Below, in pieces: positions 61,757-64,000 of a stretch of DNA of 64,000 nucleotides. Both the position numbers and the translations under genes were made by a program. The stretch's first letter is position 1, and each line of letters starts with the position of its first letter. This stretch comes from Bacteroidota bacterium. GTDB lineage: Bacteria > Bacteroidota > Ignavibacteria > Ignavibacteriales > Ignavibacteriaceae. The notes beneath the pieces were generated by a model that was given only the letters and a program-made list of their open reading frames with translations, was not told where the DNA came from and did not search any database. The DNA lies in assembly GCA_021824145.1 (NCBI GenBank), contig JAKALM010000017.1, forward strand, positions 1-64,000, read 5' to 3'.

Positions 61757-62436
61757 AAATGGTATCTGCAATAAAATAGTGAAAGAATAATCAGCACTTG
61801 AGAAGGAAGTACTTTCTTTTTTTTTTTAAGCACTTTGCCAAAAATATTTCCTAAAATATTTGTCCTTAAATCTCTGTTGTCAATCGAATTCTGGACTTCG
61901 AAATCTTGTTCAAATACTTCCACAAAATAACCAATAACATTACCTAAATCAAAAATATTTGATGAATAGGAAATGAATGCACTGCCAAAAAAATGTGCCA
62001 GCTTATCCTTGTCTCCATAATTATCATTCGGTGTGTCGAAGAAAAGTCTTTTGGGTAAATTTTCATCCTTCTTTTGAAAAATTTCTTCCTGTGCCGATGG
62101 TAATCTGTAGGTAACAATATTTCCGATGACCGGAATTCTAAGTTCAACTTTGTTGTATGGAATTGCTGCAAAGGTTAGTGCGAACAATGCTTCTTGATAA
62201 TTGAGCTTTTCATAATCAAGTGCTCGAAGATAAATTGTATCCGTTAATGCTAAATCATTATTTGTTTTTTTTAATTCTTGAAAGTAATCGGAAGCAATAA
62301 AACTTGAAATATAATTTATTGCCTTAGATAATTTACTTTGCTGGCAATTAGCTATTGAGGGTAAAATCAAAATAAGCAATAAAAAATAAATTCTATAATT
62401 CACACTGCAAACAATGCTAGATTTTATGAAATGCAT
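61753..62436 (-). CDS. Exported protein of unknown function with an A11 homopolymer
   Basis: A 227-residue protein with a signal peptide (about 9-31, ending IANCQ). The segment KDKLAHFFGSAFISY near residue 143 resembles the DK..H motif of YfiM/DUF2279-type membrane-associated proteins, but the match is weak and I do not assign a family. Coding-strand positions 61827 to 61817 are a run of 11 adenines inside KKKKK near residue 205, a possible slippage site that would change only the C-terminal 20 or so residues and the coupling to the next gene. The stop codon overlaps the regulator start (ATGA). Confidence 0.6.
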   Translation of the reverse strand: MHFIKSSIVCSVNYRIYFLLLILILPSIANCQQSKLSKAINYISSFIASDYFQELKKTNNDLALTDTIYLRALDYEKLNYQEALFALTFAAIPYNKVELRIPVIGNIVTYRLPSAQEEIFQKKDENLPKRLFFDTPNDNYGDKDKLAHFFGSAFISYSSNIFDLGNVIGYFVEVFEQDFEVQNSIDNRDLRTNILGNIFGKVLKKKKKVLPSQVLIILSLFYCRYHL

Positions 62437-62440
62437 ATTT

Positions 62441-64000
62441 CTAAGTTTGAATAACTCCGAGATTAAACTTTGGCATTTCAGGATTATTATTGGCTACTTC
62501 AATTGCCATTGAAACATATTCTCTTGTTAATGTTGGGTCAATAATTTCATCAATCCACAATCTTGCAGCTGCGTAAAGCGGATTGCTTGCGCCATCATAG
62601 GAAGTTATTATTTCATCTAATAATTTTTTCTTTTCAGCTTCTGAAAATACTTTCCCGCTTTTTTCAACTTGTTTTAGTTTTATGTCAAGAAGAACGCTGC
62701 TTGCTTGTGAGCCTCCCATTACAGCAATTTTTGCATTTGGATATGCGAAGATAAACCTTGGATCATAAGCTTTGCCGCACATTGCATAATTGCCAGCGCC
62801 AAAGCTATTGCCAATAATTATAGTAATTTTTGGAACAACTGAATTTGCAACTGCATTTACCATTTTTGCGCCATCTTTAATAATTCCGCCATGTTCTGCT
62901 CTACTACCAACCATAAAACCGGTTACATCTTGCAAAAATAAAAGAGGAATTTTCCTTTGGTTACAATTCATTATGAAGCGTGCAGCTTTATCGGCACTGT
63001 CTGAATAAATAACTCCGCCAACTTGCATTTCGCCGGATTCTGTTTTAACAATATTTCTTTGATTGGCAACAATTCCAACTGCCCAGCCATCAATTCTTGC
63101 ATATGCTGTAATTATAGTTTTGCCATAACCGGCTTTGTATTCATCAATTTCTGAACCATCGACTATTCGAGCAATTAATTCGTAAGTGTCATAAGTTTTA
63201 ATCGGATCTTCTGGAAGTATTCCATAAATTTCTTTTGTTGGGAAGAGAGGCGGTTTACTTTCAATTCTATTGAATCCTGCTTTTGTACTTTCACTAAATT
63301 TATTTGAAAGATTCCTTATTCTATCAATACATTCGAGATCATTTTTTTCTATATAATCAGTAACTCCGGAAATGTTCGATTGAACCTTAGCACCGCCTAA
63401 ACTTTCGTTGTCAATCACTTCTCCAATTGCTGCACGAACCAAATGTGAACCAGCGAGAAAAACTGAACCTTCGCCTTCAACAATTAAAGCTTCATCACTC
63501 ATAATAGGAAGATAGGCACCGCCAGCAACGCATGGACCCATGATTGCCGAGATTTGCGGAATTCCCATCGAAGACATAACAGCATTGTTCCTAAAAACTC
63601 TTCCGAAGTGTTCTTTGTCAGGAAATATTTCATCTTGAAGAGGAAGAAAAACTCCAGCGCTGTCAACCAAATAAATAATAGGCAAACGATTATTCATTGC
63701 AATTTCTTGAGCTCTGAGATTTTTTTTAGCAGTAATTGGAAACCAAGCGCCAGCTTTAACAGTTGCATCATTTGCAACAATTACAAAATTTCTGCCATTT
63801 ATTTTTCCAATTCCATAAATAGTTCCTGAAGACGGGGCGCCCCCGTATTCTTCGTACATCCCAAAAGCAGCAAAAGTACTAAGCTCATAAAAATCTTTTT
63901 CGTTATCAATTAACTTTGCAATTCTTTCTCTTGCAGTTAATTTACCTTTTGATTTATGCTTTTCTATTGCTTTTATACCGCCGCCCAATTTAATTTTTTC
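62441..64000 (-). CDS. Acyl-CoA carboxylase beta (carboxyltransferase) subunit, partial at the window edge
   Basis: The open frame runs to the right edge (EKIKLGGGIKAIEKHKSKG are the first visible residues), so the N-terminus is missing; an internal TTG at 63988 is not a credible start because the conserved N-terminal sequence continues across it. The visible 519 residues carry the crotonase-type carboxyltransferase fold: GKLTARERI, GAPSSGTIYGIGKI, VDSAGVFLPLQ, MGPCVAGGAYLP, FLQDVTGFMVG, GNSFGAGNYAMCGKAYDP and AVMGGSQASSVL. This fits propionyl-/methylcrotonyl-CoA carboxylase beta subunits, which transfer a carboxyl from biotin to an acyl-CoA. Biotin carboxylase/carrier genes are not in the window; acyl specificity is open. 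Confidence 0.9.
   Translation of the reverse strand, partial: EKIKLGGGIKAIEKHKSKGKLTARERIAKLIDNEKDFYELSTFAAFGMYEEYGGAPSSGTIYGIGKINGRNFVIVANDATVKAGAWFPITAKKNLRAQEIAMNNRLPIIYLVDSAGVFLPLQDEIFPDKEHFGRVFRNNAVMSSMGIPQISAIMGPCVAGGAYLPIMSDEALIVEGEGSVFLAGSHLVRAAIGEVIDNESLGGAKVQSNISGVTDYIEKNDLECIDRIRNLSNKFSESTKAGFNRIESKPPLFPTKEIYGILPEDPIKTYDTYELIARIVDGSEIDEYKAGYGKTIITAYARIDGWAVGIVANQRNIVKTESGEMQVGGVIYSDSADKAARFIMNCNQRKIPLLFLQDVTGFMVGSRAEHGGIIKDGAKMVNAVANSVVPKITIIIGNSFGAGNYAMCGKAYDPRFIFAYPNAKIAVMGGSQASSVLLDIKLKQVEKSGKVFSEAEKKKLLDEIITSYDGASNPLYAAARLWIDEIIDPTLTREYVSMAIEVANNNPEMPKFNLGVIQT

Noticed and set aside
1-64000. CRISPR array, insertion sequence or prophage
   Set aside because: No regularly spaced direct repeats, transposase, integrase or phage structural genes were found in the translated frames.

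Overview
The window looks like chromosome of a low-GC member of the Ignavibacteria/Chlorobi side of the Bacteroidota. The main clue is the Por/type IX secretion C-terminal sorting domain (NYPNPFNPTT followed by a YDI.G(R/K) strand) on two large exported proteins near the left end. AT-rich sequence and frequent TTG/GTG starts fit this. No phage, insertion sequence or CRISPR array is visible, so placement below class level is inference.

Layout. 1-785: two minus-strand tRNA genes (Val-UAC, Ala-CGC) flanking a 635-bp stretch with only decayed coding fragments. 905-4978: two type IX cargo proteins with a terminator. 5262-16190: mostly ordinary plus-strand genes (MATE transporter, SpoIID-like protein, Maf, flippase-like membrane protein, YtxH and DUF948-like envelope proteins, an EF-G paralogue, a HIT protein, two repeat lipoproteins, threonine dehydratase).

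16187-36075: the most unusual region, a 20-kb accessory biosynthetic cluster. Two divergent arms each hold an acyl-CoA reductase of the LuxC family, a LuxE-like acyl-protein synthetase, an AMP-forming acyl ligase, carrier protein(s) and a short-chain dehydrogenase. The right arm adds a KAS III ketosynthase and an iron-type alcohol dehydrogenase. Four paralogous GNAT acyltransferases, two free-standing DltA/NRPS-like adenylation enzymes and an exported SGNH hydrolase complete it. There are no luciferase genes. The inferred logic is activation and carrier loading of acids, reduction to aldehydes or alcohols, and transfer to an unknown acceptor.

36443-40054: NlpC/P60 peptidase and dipeptide epimerase (murein peptide recycling), a fatty acid hydroxylase-like membrane protein and a lone receiver protein. 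40066-54754: a GH9 glycosidase followed by a Pga/Bcs-like exopolysaccharide locus: a KaiC-like protein with altered Walker A and a degenerate GGDEF-like tail, a TPR/beta-barrel exporter, a processive GT2 synthase, a deacetylase-like protein lacking the metal motifs, and a PAS hybrid kinase with a degraded ATPase domain.

55055-64000: lexA with a perfect palindrome upstream, then a visibly GC-richer block (TonB receptor, DUF72 protein, dinB; about 55.9-60.05 kb), a HinT-like protein, an NtrC-type regulator, an exported protein of unknown function, and an acyl-CoA carboxylase beta subunit that runs off the right edge.
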